Origin: Beijerinckiaceae bacterium
Lineage (GTDB): Bacteria > Pseudomonadota > Alphaproteobacteria > Rhizobiales > Beijerinckiaceae
DNA: 64,000 nucleotides
Assembly (NCBI GenBank): GCA_009773635.1
Contig: WSYC01000014.1
Location: 1-64,000 of the forward strand
Direction of reading: 5' to 3'
Shown: piece by piece, positions 35,813 through 44,453 of the stretch
Layout of the letters: every line of letters starts with the position of its first letter
Numbering within the stretch: position 1 is the first letter of the stretch
The notes under the pieces: model-generated
What the model saw: only the letters and a program-made list of their open reading frames with translations
The model's database searches: none
Told to the model about the DNA's origin: nothing
Program-made: the position numbers and the translations under genes

Positions 35813-35840
35813 AAAAAAAAGCGCGGGCCGAAACCCGCGC
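35813..35840 (-). terminator. Rho-independent terminator of the phasin gene
   Basis: Read on the minus strand, GCGCGGG and CCCGCGC form a 7-bp GC stem with a 6-base loop, followed by a run of eight T. It lies 40 bases after the phasin stop codon. Confidence 0.9.
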
Positions 35841-35879
35841 CTTGAAATGTTTGCCTCTGCCGATGGCAGAAACCCGAGA

Positions 35880-36401
35880 TCAGCTCTTGAACGGAATAAC
35901 CATCGACGCCTTGACCGGCTCGACGACATCCGTCGCAACCTTCTGGGCGATCTCACCGAGATGCTTCGACTGCGCCTGAAGCGTTTCAACCTGGGCCTTG
36001 GCAAAATCCTGCTGCAACTTCACGGCATCAGCAACGGTCTTCGCGGCGAACAGCGCCTGCATGTGTTCGAAGCCGGCGTTGGTCTGCGTGCGGAAAAGGT
36101 CGAGAACCTTCATGTTGAAATCGCGGGTGCCGGCGTGGGCAGCCGTCATGCTCGCTTCAAGCTTGTCGGTCGCCGATTCGGCGTTGCCCTTGAGCGTGGC
36201 GTAGTGCGACCGGAGCTGCTCGATGCCCTTCTCGGCATTGGCGCGAACCTTTTCCTGCATGTCCGCGAACGGCTTCATCAGGTCCGAGGCAGCAGCGGTG
36301 ACGGCAGCGGTCGCGGCCTGTGTGTTGGCAACGGTCTGCTCGACAACAGTGGTTGCGGCGTCTTCGATCGTCTTGGTGACAGGCTTTTTGGCGATGGCCA
36401 T
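35880..36401 (-). CDS. Phasin family protein
   Basis: The 173-residue protein is a helical phasin expected on polyhydroxyalkanoate granules. It shows the Phasin_2 core (FADMQEKVRANAEKGIEQLRS, FNMKVLDLFRTQTNAGFEHMQALFAAKTVADAVKLQ, LGEIAQKVATDVVEPVKA). The ATG at 36401 has a strong AAAGGAG Shine-Dalgarno. The longer open frame upstream crosses the tRNA-Thr and is not coding. Two tandem TGCA-type palindromes lie about 130 bases upstream and a strong terminator lies downstream, so the gene is a single transcription unit. Confidence 0.9.
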   Translation of the reverse strand: MAIAKKPVTKTIEDAATTVVEQTVANTQAATAAVTAAASDLMKPFADMQEKVRANAEKGIEQLRSHYATLKGNAESATDKLEASMTAAHAGTRDFNMKVLDLFRTQTNAGFEHMQALFAAKTVADAVKLQQDFAKAQVETLQAQSKHLGEIAQKVATDVVEPVKASMVIPFKS

Positions 36402-36527
36402 GGTGATTCTCCTTTGAAAAGCGGAAAACTCCCCAGAGAGCTTCCCCGAAATGAATGCGGCCCAGCCATGGCGGAAGGTTTCGCTTCCGGTCTTGCCTGC
36501 CGACGCGATGCAGGTAGCCGATTTTTT

Positions 36528-36559
36528 GTTGCAATGCAACATTTTTGTGCGGTGCACAA
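36528..36559. promoter_or_regulatory. Two adjacent TGCA-core palindromes upstream of the phasin gene, candidate PhaR operator
   Basis: GTTGCA-A-TGCAAC (36528-36540, perfect 6-1-6) and TTGTGC-GGT-GCACAA (36545-36559, perfect 6-3-6) lie 4 bases apart in an AT-rich stretch where a promoter is expected. PhaR, the PHA-responsive repressor, is known to bind TGC/GCA palindromes before phasin genes. The pairing of sites suggests cooperative binding. Confidence 0.6.
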
Positions 36560-36641
36560 TTTTTCCTGAGGTCAGAATGTCACCTTCTCTGTATCCGTGC
36601 TTGACCTTACGGTCGTCCGTGTGGCAATGGGCGTCCTCGTT

Positions 36642-36710
<69 letters not shown>

Positions 36711-36716
<6 letters not shown>

Positions 36717-36865
36717 GCCACTCCTGATCGAACCGATGATTTTCCGGTTCTGGCAGAGAAGGCTGGCAATTTCCGGGGTTTAGGCAAATGACCGGCTTGC
36801 AGAGAGAGCCGACCTCAGGAAGTCCGGGCGCTTTGCTGGACCGGATTCAGGGCAATTCTCGGCGA
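36711..36865 (+). repeat. Diverged direct repeat, copy A, at the 3' end of tRNA-Thr
   Basis: From GCACCAGCCACTC, which includes the tRNA CCA end, about 155 bases match 44454-44610. Shared stretches include ATTTTCCGGTT(C/T)TGGCAGAGAAG, CCGGGCGCTTTGCTGGA and CGGATTC(A/T)GGGCAATTC. The copies differ at perhaps a quarter of positions. The gap from here to 37105 shows no gene; it contains only short inverted repeats such as TTCTCGG / CCGAGAA. Confidence 0.7.
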
Positions 36866-37105
36866 CCAATTTATCATTTTCCGAGAACAACATGCGCGCA
36901 GGTCACAGAGCAGTTCGAATTTTCGCAGAGAGCGGTTCGAACGACCGCTATCCACGCCTCTTTTGTCATTCGACCAATAGGAACTAAAAGTCGCTGACCA
37001 ACCGAACAGGACCGATATCCGCTTGGCGGTTTTCGATTGACCTGCCCCCCTGAACGTCCCTCGCTCTGATGTAAAGTCTGCCCAACCTGCGAAGGAGCGG
37101 ACGAC

Positions 37106-37402
37106 CTGAGAAAGAGCCGCTTCACCGATGCGCAGATCATCGGGATGATCAAGGAACAGGTGGCGGGACTGCCGACCTCCGAGTTGTGCCGGAAGCATGG
37201 GCTTAGCCCGGCGACGTTTTACAAGCTCAAGGCCAAGTATGACGGGATGGAGCTTTCAGACGCCAAACGGCTCAGGCAACTCGAGGACGAGAACAACAAG
37301 CTCAAGCGCCTTCTGGCAGATGCGATGCTCGACAATGCCGTGCTGAAGGATCTCCTGGGAAAACCCCGGCATCAGGTAGCAAACGCACCAAGCCAGACAT
37401 AG
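37106..37402 (+). pseudogene. IS3-family transposase OrfA, with CTG in place of a normal start
   Basis: The product reads RKSRFTDAQIIGMIKEQ, CRKHGLSPATFYKLKAKYDG and LEDENNKLKRLLADAML, a helix-turn-helix followed by a leucine-zipper segment typical of OrfA. The expected start codon at 37106 is CTG, 8 bases after GAAGGAG. The first ATG lies inside the helix-turn-helix at 37145. Any product cannot transpose without OrfB. Confidence 0.8.
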
Positions 37403-37588
37403 CCTGATCCCCGCCGATCACTGGCTCTCTGGCGCGACGACTACAACAATGTCAGGCCGCATTCGTCACTGGGAAACAAGACCCCGGCCGAAGCGCGCCG
37501 GGCGCTTGAGCAATCGGAAAGCTCCGCGCCAGCCGCGTTTGCCCACACTGCACCCAACCACTATCAACCCAAAGGACTCTCGTTATGA
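37403..37588 (+). pseudogene. C-terminal remnant of IS3-family transposase OrfB
   Basis: Directly after the orfA stop, in the same frame, the sequence encodes SLALWRDDYNNVRPHSSLGN and then TPAEARRALEQ through to NHYQPKGLSL and a TGA at 37586. RPHSSLG is the conserved C-terminal motif of IS3 integrases. The start codon and the DD(35)E residues are lost. In intact elements orfB is in the -1 frame to orfA, so the deletion also changed the relative frame. Confidence 0.85.
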
Positions 37589-37626
37589 CCGGGGGACTAC
37601 CGGGGTGCACTTCAGACTACCAGGTT

Positions 37627-38940
37627 TCAAGGTCCGTAAACTAGCTCTGGCAGCCAAAGCGAAATTTTTGGAAGAACGATAATGATGCCCAGCAAGACCA
37701 TTTCCAAGCAAATGAATGGGATGACACCGCGGAAGAGCTCGCGCGAGGTGATCTCTGATCGGGCTGACGCCATGACCGCGAAGAGATTGAGCCCGACGGG
37801 GGGCGTGATCGCTGAAATCTCGATCAACTTGATGAGGACGATGCCGAACCAGATTGGATCGTACCCAAGCCCCACCATGATTGGATGCAGAAAAGGAACG
37901 GTCACCACCGTTATCGAGACAGTGTCCATGAACATGCCAAGGATCAGGTTCGCGATCACCACCGCCGCCAATACCTGCCATGGGGCAATGCCGCTGGCCG
38001 AGATCGCGTCGACGAGTTCGGAGATGAAGCCGGAATAGACGAGGAAACGCGCAAACAGGAGCCCGCCGATCAGAACGAGGAAGATCGTCCCTGAACTGAC
38101 TGCTGCCTCTTCGAGCGCTTCCCGAATCATTTTCGGCTTGCCCACACCACGCCAGACAGCGATGCCCAATGCACCGAGTGCTCCGATCGCGCCGGCTGCC
38201 GTAGGAGCCACCAAACCGCTGTAAATCCCGCCGACCACAATCGCCGCGAGCACAAGGAAGGGCCCGATGCGGGTCAGGGCAGCGAATTTTTCTTGGGTCG
38301 TGAAAGTCTTCTCCACTTGCGGCGCCACGACTGGACGAACGCGCACTAGAACGAAGACAAAGACCACGTAGGCAATCGCCGTGACAATGCCGGGAACGAT
38401 ACCGGCCACAAAAAGCCGACCGATGGATTCGCCCGTCAGCAGCGCATAAATCACCATCATCATGGAAGGTGGAATGAGCGAAGCGAATGTGCCGGCGGCC
38501 GCAATGCACCCGGCACCAACGCCAGAATCGTAATTGAAGCGCTTCATCTGCGGCAACGATAACCGGGTGAAGACCGCTGCACTGACCACGGTTGAACCGG
38601 ATATCGTGGCAAATCCTGCCGAAGACAGGATTGTCACGATGAAAAGGCTGCCACGGACCCGTGCCAGGATGCGATAAAAAGCTTCATACAGATCGCTCGT
38701 GATCCCCGCGCGGTGGGCAAGGATTCCCATCAGCACAAAAGTCGGTATGACAACAAACGAATACTGGTTGAGCGCGTTGTAGACAAGTGATTCGGCTGAC
38801 GAAGAGAGCAACGTTTGCCCGCCCACCATGAACAGGCCACCGAGACCGACAAGGCCGAGCGCAGACGCCACCGGAACGCCGAGCAGGGTGAGAACAAGCG
38901 CCACGCCGATCGCGAGGCCCCCAAGCGTAAGACTTTCCAA
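37627..38940 (-). CDS. dctM: TRAP transporter large permease subunit
   Basis: DctM is the 12-helix membrane channel of a tripartite ATP-independent periplasmic transporter, which uses an ion gradient to import organic acids. The 437-residue product is full length. It has the family segments GVPVASALGLVGL, FATISGSTVVSAAVFTRLSLPQM, ASLIPPSMMMVIYA and VLIKLIEISAITPPVGLNLF. It is preceded by dctQ with a one-base gap. The cognate binding-protein gene is truncated, so the transporter is probably inactive unless another DctP serves it. Confidence 0.9.
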   Translation of the reverse strand: MESLTLGGLAIGVALVLTLLGVPVASALGLVGLGGLFMVGGQTLLSSSAESLVYNALNQYSFVVIPTFVLMGILAHRAGITSDLYEAFYRILARVRGSLFIVTILSSAGFATISGSTVVSAAVFTRLSLPQMKRFNYDSGVGAGCIAAAGTFASLIPPSMMMVIYALLTGESIGRLFVAGIVPGIVTAIAYVVFVFVLVRVRPVVAPQVEKTFTTQEKFAALTRIGPFLVLAAIVVGGIYSGLVAPTAAGAIGALGALGIAVWRGVGKPKMIREALEEAAVSSGTIFLVLIGGLLFARFLVYSGFISELVDAISASGIAPWQVLAAVVIANLILGMFMDTVSITVVTVPFLHPIMVGLGYDPIWFGIVLIKLIEISAITPPVGLNLFAVMASARSEITSRELFRGVIPFICLEMVLLGIIIVLPKISLWLPELVYGP

Positions 38941-38941
38941 C

Positions 38942-39481
38942 TCAGTTCTCCTCGTTCTTCTTGTTGGCCGGTATGTCGTCTGCGACGGAGAACAGGCTTA
39001 GAATGACAATCCGTGCAGCTTCTAAACATGTCATGCAAACGCCGATGGCGAAGGCAACCTTCATGGGCCAAACGGCGAATTCGCCGGCCGCGACCGCGGT
39101 TTCGCGGATCGCCACGCTCGAAGCCGCCAGCTTCGCCGCGCCAAGAGCAAGGATGATGAAGAACAGGAAGGACAGTGCCGCTGCAAGCATTTCAAGTGCC
39201 CGCTTGACCCGTCCACCCACCCAGTCCGTCAGCAGGTCCACCACGATGTCGGCCTTGCTCCGTACGACCATGCCCGTCGAAAGGAAGACGGCGGGCGGCA
39301 GCAATTCCTCGGACAAGTTCGTTGCGGCGGCGATCGGTCGGTTCAGTGCAAAACTCATGAAGATGTCGAGCGCACTGATGCCGATGATCGCGAGTATCAG
39401 GATCCCCGCGACATTGACACAGAGCAGGCTGCCTGCGCGCAACGCCCGATCGACGCCGCTTATGAAGTTTATCGGATGCAT
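38942..39481 (-). CDS. dctQ: TRAP transporter small permease subunit
   Basis: The 179-residue protein has four predicted membrane helices and the DctQ-type segment SEELLPPAVFLSTGMVVRSKADIVVDLL. It sits between the dctP remnant (11 bases upstream) and dctM. It appears intact, but it lies in a cluster that has lost its binding-protein 5' end and promoter, so expression is doubtful. Confidence 0.85.
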   Translation of the reverse strand: MHPINFISGVDRALRAGSLLCVNVAGILILAIIGISALDIFMSFALNRPIAAATNLSEELLPPAVFLSTGMVVRSKADIVVDLLTDWVGGRVKRALEMLAAALSFLFFIILALGAAKLAASSVAIRETAVAAGEFAVWPMKVAFAIGVCMTCLEAARIVILSLFSVADDIPANKKNEEN

Positions 39482-39492
39482 TCGCCCGCGCC

Positions 39493-39762
39493 CTATTCGA
39501 GTTCGGCTTGCTTGGCGCGCCAGTAGTCGAGCACCGTTTTAGCCTGATCACCCAACCCCTTCGATACCATGCTCTTGAACCATACTTCGCGCATGTCCGG
39601 GATCGCGGCATTGTAGGCATCACGCTCGGCGAATTCGACAGTCGTCACGCCCTGCTTTTTCAGGAATTCGAGCGCCTCGGACTCAGCTTCCGTGATCGCC
39701 TGCAGGCTGCGCTCGGCGGCCTCCTGGCTGACCTCCATGATCAGTTTCTTGACCTCGCTCGG
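39493..39762 (-). pseudogene. dctP: C-terminal fragment of TRAP transporter substrate-binding protein
   Basis: Only about 90 C-terminal codons remain (PSEVKKLIMEVSQEAAERSL, FLKKQGVTTVEFAERDAY, DQAKTVLDYWRAKQAELE), where about 330 are expected. The segment reads in the dctQ-dctM direction. Its upstream side ends abruptly at about 39762, where a divergent enolase-superfamily gene fragment begins. An open frame continues to 40023 on this strand, but it is antisense to that gene and has no DctP character. Confidence 0.85.
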
Positions 39763-40767
39763 ATAACCGAAGTCGACGTCATCATCTGCGATCTCGTCTC
39801 CGATGATGGCGTCGCGGGGTTCGGCTTTTCTTATGCAATCGGCGGACGTGGCGTGGCGGCGCTTAAAGCGCTGGATGTGATGGGTCGCGAACTGGTGACG
39901 GGTACACAGGCAGTGCACCCTGAGGCGAATTGGCGACGCATGAAAGCTGCCTGCAACAGAACAGGCCGTGGCCCCAATTTTGTAGGCCTCGCAGCGCTGG
40001 ATGTCGCGTACTGGGATCTTCACGCGAGAAATCTGGAGATGTCACTTGGCGTTGCTATGGGCGGCGTCCAGCGGTCCGTGCCGGTTTATGGCAGCGGCGG
40101 CTACCGTCCGAATCAGGATCTGGATACGATTGCCGAGCAAGTCCAGCGACATCGCAAGCAGGGCTTCAAAGCAGTCAAGTTAAGGCTATCAGGCCGGCCA
40201 GATGACACCAAGGTTATCGAGGCCGCGCGATCCGTCATGGGGCCGGATCAATGGTTGATGGCCGACATGAACGAGAAAGGCAATCTGAGCACGGCACGCG
40301 CACTCATCGCCGCAGTGCTGGGCAACGGTGGCCTGTTTGTGGAAGAGCCGCTTCCGACAGAGGACGTCGAGGGATATCGGTCGCTGTCCCGGGCGTTCCC
40401 GGGCGCAATTGCATGCGGCGAACATATGCAAGGCTGCGAAGTGGCCCTTCCGTTCATCAAGGATGGGCTATGCGGCGTCATTCAGCCCGATCTCGCCATG
40501 ATGGGCGGACTAACTGAATCGTTGCGCCTGGCGCGGCTGGCCGAAACCTTTGGCATCGAGGTCACACCCCATTTTCTACCTGGCCTTTTTGTACATCTCG
40601 CCGCGGCCGCGCCCAATGTCACCTGGCTGGAAGACTTCCCCCTCCTCGAACCGCTCTTCGACAACGTTCCGATTGCCACCTCTGATGGAATGCTGACGGC
40701 CGGCAGCGGAGCGGGGCACGGCTTGTTGCTTACGTCAAGAGCCCGTGAACAACTGATCTCAGCGTGA
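39763..40767 (+). pseudogene. 5'-truncated mandelate racemase / muconate-lactonising enzyme family gene
   Basis: The frame encodes an enolase-superfamily protein from the middle of its capping domain (VDVIICDLVSDDGVAGFGFSY) to a natural C terminus. Catalytic-region motifs are present: FKAVKLRLSG, MADMNEKG, FVEEPL, CGEHM and TPHFLPG. About 40-50 N-terminal residues are lost. The frame stays open back to an ATG at 39508 through antisense dctP, which would give a 419-residue hybrid. The loss of the capping-domain start suggests an inactive enzyme. It probably worked on the sugar acid or lactone carried by the TRAP system. Confidence 0.8.
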
Positions 40768-40838
40768 GCGTCCCTATGCGGAAGGTCGCCAGTGGCTCTC
40801 TTCACGGTGCCCAAGTCAAGGAACCATCAAGGAGGATC

Positions 40839-41132
40839 ATGACTCTGAAGGCCAACATGCGCGGCTATGGCCCCCGCAAGGTTCTTTTTCTGCACGGGTG
40901 GCTTAGCGATCACCAAGTCTTCGATACGGTGCCCCTCTGGTTCTCGCAATCTGAATTCACGTTCGCTCAGATGGATTTCCGGGGTTACGGTCTCAACCGC
41001 GCCGTTGCCGGCAATTACAGCGCGGACGAAATCGCCAAAGATGCCCTCGAGCTATGCGACCAGCTTGAATGGCAGAATTTCCACGTGGTCGGTCATTCGA
41101 TGGGCGGGATGGTCACGCAGAAAATGGCGTAG
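40839..41132 (+). pseudogene. 3'-truncated alpha/beta hydrolase
   Basis: After a good AAGGAGG site, the product begins MTLKANMRGYGPRKVLFLHG and proceeds through the oxyanion region and MDFRGYG to the nucleophile elbow VGHSMGGMVTQKMA, then stops. About 97 residues remain of an expected 250-270. The catalytic acid and histidine are lost. It reads in the same direction as the enolase-family remnant, 71 bases downstream, so both likely belonged to one catabolic operon. Confidence 0.85.
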
Positions 41133-41162
41133 ACGGCCCGCAGCCGCTTTGCTGCTACCGGA

Positions 41163-41981
41163 TCAGAACGCCAGGTCCCTGAGCACGATCTCGCTCACGC
41201 GCGCGACGAAATCCGGGTTCGAACGCATCAGCGCAGTCGTCGCGCGCCCCTGTTCCAGCGCACTGATGTGTTTGCGAATTTCGGAGACGTTCGGGTGCTT
41301 GCCGGCGCCAGCTGCGAAATCGGCGCGTCCGGGAGCCACCCGTCCGCAACGGAGCGCCGGTTCCACGCGTTTGGCGCATCGGCAGGCCGCCGCGTTACCG
41401 ACGAGGCCACAGGATGTGGTCACGAACGACATCACCGCTCCCCGCGCGCGCTTGAGGCGTTGGCGATAGGTCGCCGCCTCGATTTCGAGGATCTCCGCCG
41501 CCTCGCGGTCCGGAACCTCGAAGACATCGCCCAGGATATAAGCCATCCTGTTCTTGCGCGACAGACAGGTGAGCATCGCGAGCGTGCAGCCGATCTTCAC
41601 CTCCTGAATGGCAATCGCCTCCTCTGCGTCGCTCAGGCCAGCATCCTCGATCGGGGCGAGACCAGCCTCGATATCGCTGGCGAAGCCCTGAAACGTCAAA
41701 CGCATCGCTTCGATGGCTCCGCGCTTGCGTTCGTGCACAAGGTGGCGGCAGGCGATCCGGAAAGCCCAGGCACCCGCTGCGCCGACGTCCTCGATCGAAC
41801 CGAGATTGGTGATGATACGGATCAGGATCTCCTGCGTCGCATCTTCCGCGTCCGCCCGATGGGCCAGCATCCTGATAGCGATATTGAAGATCGGCCGCTC
41901 AATCGAGCGAACAAGCGCTTCAAGGGCGGCGCGGCTTCCCAGCCGCGCCGCCGCCACAAGATCGGGCTCGATCCTGATCAT
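41163..41981 (-). CDS. Sigma-70 family (ECF-like) RNA polymerase sigma factor with Cys-rich tail
   Basis: The 272-residue protein has sigma-2 (IFNIAIRMLAHRADAEDATQEILIRI, about residues 31-56) and sigma-4 (VFEVPDREAAEILEIEAATYRQRLKRAR, about 152-180). A C-terminal extension of about 90 residues contains CGLVGNAAACRCAKR and continues to the end. Such Cys-containing tails occur in a group of ECF factors and may act as a built-in sensor or anti-sigma region. Its start overlaps the stop of an SRPBCC gene by 4 bases. No anti-sigma gene is adjacent. Confidence 0.82.
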   Translation of the reverse strand: MIRIEPDLVAAARLGSRAALEALVRSIERPIFNIAIRMLAHRADAEDATQEILIRIITNLGSIEDVGAAGAWAFRIACRHLVHERKRGAIEAMRLTFQGFASDIEAGLAPIEDAGLSDAEEAIAIQEVKIGCTLAMLTCLSRKNRMAYILGDVFEVPDREAAEILEIEAATYRQRLKRARGAVMSFVTTSCGLVGNAAACRCAKRVEPALRCGRVAPGRADFAAGAGKHPNVSEIRKHISALEQGRATTALMRSNPDFVARVSEIVLRDLAF

Positions 41982-42379
41982 GCCTCGAGTAGCGTCTTGA
42001 GCGACAGAAGCTCTTCCGCCAGCAGCTTCATCTGAGCGGCCAGCGCACCCTCCAGAGCTTCCAAGGGAACAGGTGGAGCCATCAGCACGAACGAATACAC
42101 GGCATTGCGTTCTCCATCCGGCGTGATGCGCGAATATGCCATCCCGACCGAACCGTCGGGGAATGTCATTTTCCAGTCGACGGTGCCGGCCTTGCTGTCA
42201 GCCAGTGTATCAAGCCTGATCGTCACCGCGCCTCCGGCAGTCGCCAGATCGGCCGTCGCGGCATCGGCACGCTTGAACGCGCCGGTCCAGCGCGGCAGGT
42301 TGGCCGGATTGGAAACGAAGGCAAACACATCGGCCGCACCGGCCTTGATTCCGACGGACTGGACATCAAACGTTTTCAT
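41978..42379 (-). CDS. SRPBCC family protein
   Basis: The 133-residue protein has the START/Bet v1-like pattern (VFAFVSNPANLPRWTGAFKRA, VDWKMTFPDGSVGMAYSRITP) of small hydrophobic-ligand-binding or polyketide-cyclase-like proteins. It is translationally coupled to the Cys-tailed sigma factor downstream (ATGA overlap). A good Shine-Dalgarno (AAAGGAGCAAGTTCC) precedes the ATG. The ligand is unknown. Pairing of an SRPBCC protein with a sigma factor suggests a sensory or output role. Confidence 0.8.
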   Translation of the reverse strand: MKTFDVQSVGIKAGAADVFAFVSNPANLPRWTGAFKRADAATADLATAGGAVTIRLDTLADSKAGTVDWKMTFPDGSVGMAYSRITPDGERNAVYSFVLMAPPVPLEALEGALAAQMKLLAEELLSLKTLLEA

Positions 42380-42731
42380 GGAACTTGCTCCTTTGACATG
42401 AGCCCGATTGATTTCGGGTCATGAAGACAAGGAGTGCGGAACCGATCTCGTTGTGACATCGTTGTGCGCAATCAAGCCGCAGAATGCAAAAATTGTCGTG
42501 CGTCTGTTCAAAGACATCCCGGAGCCTCGCTTGCAGGGGTAACTTGATGCAGCGACCGTTCATCCACCGACAATCAAGAACGAGACAATTTTGCGTGACT
42601 TGCCGCGCAGCTGCGGCGAATTCGGGTTCCGGAAGCGGCCGACCGCCGATCGCTTGGCTGCGTCTTAATATTTGCCCGCTAGTTTCCGGCCAATTGCATT
42701 GTTCAACAGAAGCAGTGATGAGGCAACGAAG
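42380..42731. other. Intergenic region between divergent SRPBCC and HD-GYP genes
   Basis: These 352 bases must hold promoters for both flanking units. No convincing gene, tRNA or repeat was found. The plus strand has a GGGGTAACTT segment near 42535, but no matching -10 for the GTAAC/CGAA promoter type seen at 48.6 kb. Confidence 0.5.
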
Positions 42732-44234
42732 ATGCCGCGAATCCGTCGAAATCGCTCGATTGCATCTGAAATCGCCTTGGTATTCGTCATCATTGTTCTC
42801 GTCACCGTCTCCGGCGGCCTCCTCATTCGCGGTCTGGCCCAGCAACTTGTGGCCGACGCACGCGATGCGGTCTGGGAATCGTCAGTTCCGGCCTCCTTCG
42901 TCTACCAGACCGTCGGCGACCAATGGGTTATTCATCAGGTTCTCACGAAGGCGCTGAAACCCGGAAACGATCCGGGCAATCTGCGGGGCGAGATTGAAAC
43001 CCTCGAAAAGCTCTCCGCAGCACGCTGGGGCGAGTTGGTCGGGCTTTCGGTCTATTTCCCCGAGGCACCGCGGATCGGGATCGAGAAGGCGAACCGGCGC
43101 CTTGAGGCCTATCGGACGGCTTATCGCGATACGCTCGCCCGGATCGAAAATCGGGACTATTCCGGCGCGCGTGTCATCCATGAAACAACGCAGACCGATG
43201 CCATTCATGCGCTTGCCCAGGAAGCATCGACACTCCTGCGGACGATGAGCGAACGCATCGAGTGGGTGACGCAACGCATGGAGACAACCGCGAAGAACGG
43301 GGTTGCCGATTTTGCACTTGCCGGTCTTGCGATCTGCCTGTTGCTCGTCATTGCCTATGCGGCCATCCACTTTCGCATCACGCGCCCGATTCTTGAACTG
43401 AACGAGGCCATGGAAAGGCTGGCCGCCGGTGATCTCGCCACGGTTCTTCCTCTGGCTTCGCGCAAGGATGAAATCGGCCGCATGGCCGACACGGTGGCGA
43501 TATTCAAGGAAGGGCTCGTCAGGATCAACCAGCTGGTCCGGGATCTGGATGAGGCGAACGCAACCAACATCCGCACCAATGAAGCGATGATGCGCGCGCT
43601 GATCGGCCTGGCTGGCGCTCGTGACAACGAGACCGGTGCGCATCTCGATCGTACGCAGCAATACGTACGGATCCTCTGCCGCCGGCTCGCGCAGGATACG
43701 GAATTCACCGCCGATCTCGATGCACCAACCATCGGGTACATCGTCGCCGCCGCGCCGCTTCATGATATCGGCAAGGTCGCGATTCCCGACAAAATCTTGC
43801 ACAAACCCGGCAAACTGACCGACGAGGAATTCGCGATCATGAAGACCCATGTGGTCGAAGGGCTGGCAGTTGTCGATCAGGTTATCGCTGATGTCGGCCG
43901 GACACCGTATCTTGCTGCGGCGCGCGATGTCATTGCAGGGCATCACGAGCGCTATGATGGCCGCGGCTATCCGCACGGCCTATCCGGAACCGCCATCCCC
44001 CTGGCCGGGCGGATCATGGCGCTTGCCGATGTCTACGATGCCCTGCGCAGCGCCCGCGTCTACAAGCCAGCGATGTCGCACGGAGAGGCCCGGCAGGTCC
44101 TGATCGACGGCGCGACAAAGCATTTCGATCCGAAGATCGTCGCGGCCTTCCTGCTCTCGGAAGGCGAGTTCGAGCGGATCGCCGTCGCGATGAACGACCA
44201 TCCCATCGTCACGAAGATCGGGGCTGTGGCGTAA
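42732..44234 (+). CDS. HAMP and HD-GYP domain protein, probable cyclic-di-GMP phosphodiesterase
   Basis: The 500-residue membrane protein has an N-terminal helix (EIALVFVIIVLVTVSGGLLI), a periplasmic sensor region of about 150 residues, and a second helix (FALAGLAICLLLVIAYAAIHF). A HAMP domain follows (ITRPILELNEAMERLAAGDL). The C-terminal HD-GYP domain has APLHDIGKVAIPDKI, KTHVVEGLAV, GHHERYDGRGYPHGL and RIMALADVYDALRS, so metal ligands and the GYP motif are intact. It should hydrolyse cyclic-di-GMP in response to an external cue. The Met at 42732 fits the membrane topology. Confidence 0.9.
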   Translation: MPRIRRNRSIASEIALVFVIIVLVTVSGGLLIRGLAQQLVADARDAVWESSVPASFVYQTVGDQWVIHQVLTKALKPGNDPGNLRGEIETLEKLSAARWGELVGLSVYFPEAPRIGIEKANRRLEAYRTAYRDTLARIENRDYSGARVIHETTQTDAIHALAQEASTLLRTMSERIEWVTQRMETTAKNGVADFALAGLAICLLLVIAYAAIHFRITRPILELNEAMERLAAGDLATVLPLASRKDEIGRMADTVAIFKEGLVRINQLVRDLDEANATNIRTNEAMMRALIGLAGARDNETGAHLDRTQQYVRILCRRLAQDTEFTADLDAPTIGYIVAAAPLHDIGKVAIPDKILHKPGKLTDEEFAIMKTHVVEGLAVVDQVIADVGRTPYLAAARDVIAGHHERYDGRGYPHGLSGTAIPLAGRIMALADVYDALRSARVYKPAMSHGEARQVLIDGATKHFDPKIVAAFLLSEGEFERIAVAMNDHPIVTKIGAVA

Positions 44235-44453
44235 GAGTGAATCGCCTCGAGTTGTCTCGACGCAAATTCCCTGTCCCGCCATCAAGCTTTCCCTGCTAGC
44301 GCAGATGGAACATTTGGGCCAACCATTTGAGTAATTGTTACTTCCACGCAAAAGGAGCCACAATCAGACATCAATTTTCCGCGCATTCCCTGCTGATTTC
44401 CCTGTTTGCACCGAAAACCGGATGTCAGAGTGGTTCACGCCAGACTGCGTCCG

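Larger units (their letters stand above)
37040..37590 (+). mobile_element. Internally deleted IS3-family insertion sequence remnant
   Basis: The segment joins an IS3-family orfA to only the last 60 or so codons of orfB; the DDE catalytic region of orfB is gone. Full elements of this type are about 1.2-1.4 kb, so 0.7-0.9 kb is missing. Matching terminal inverted repeats could not be identified with confidence, so the outer limits are approximate. It abuts the 3' end of the TRAP permease gene. Confidence 0.75.
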
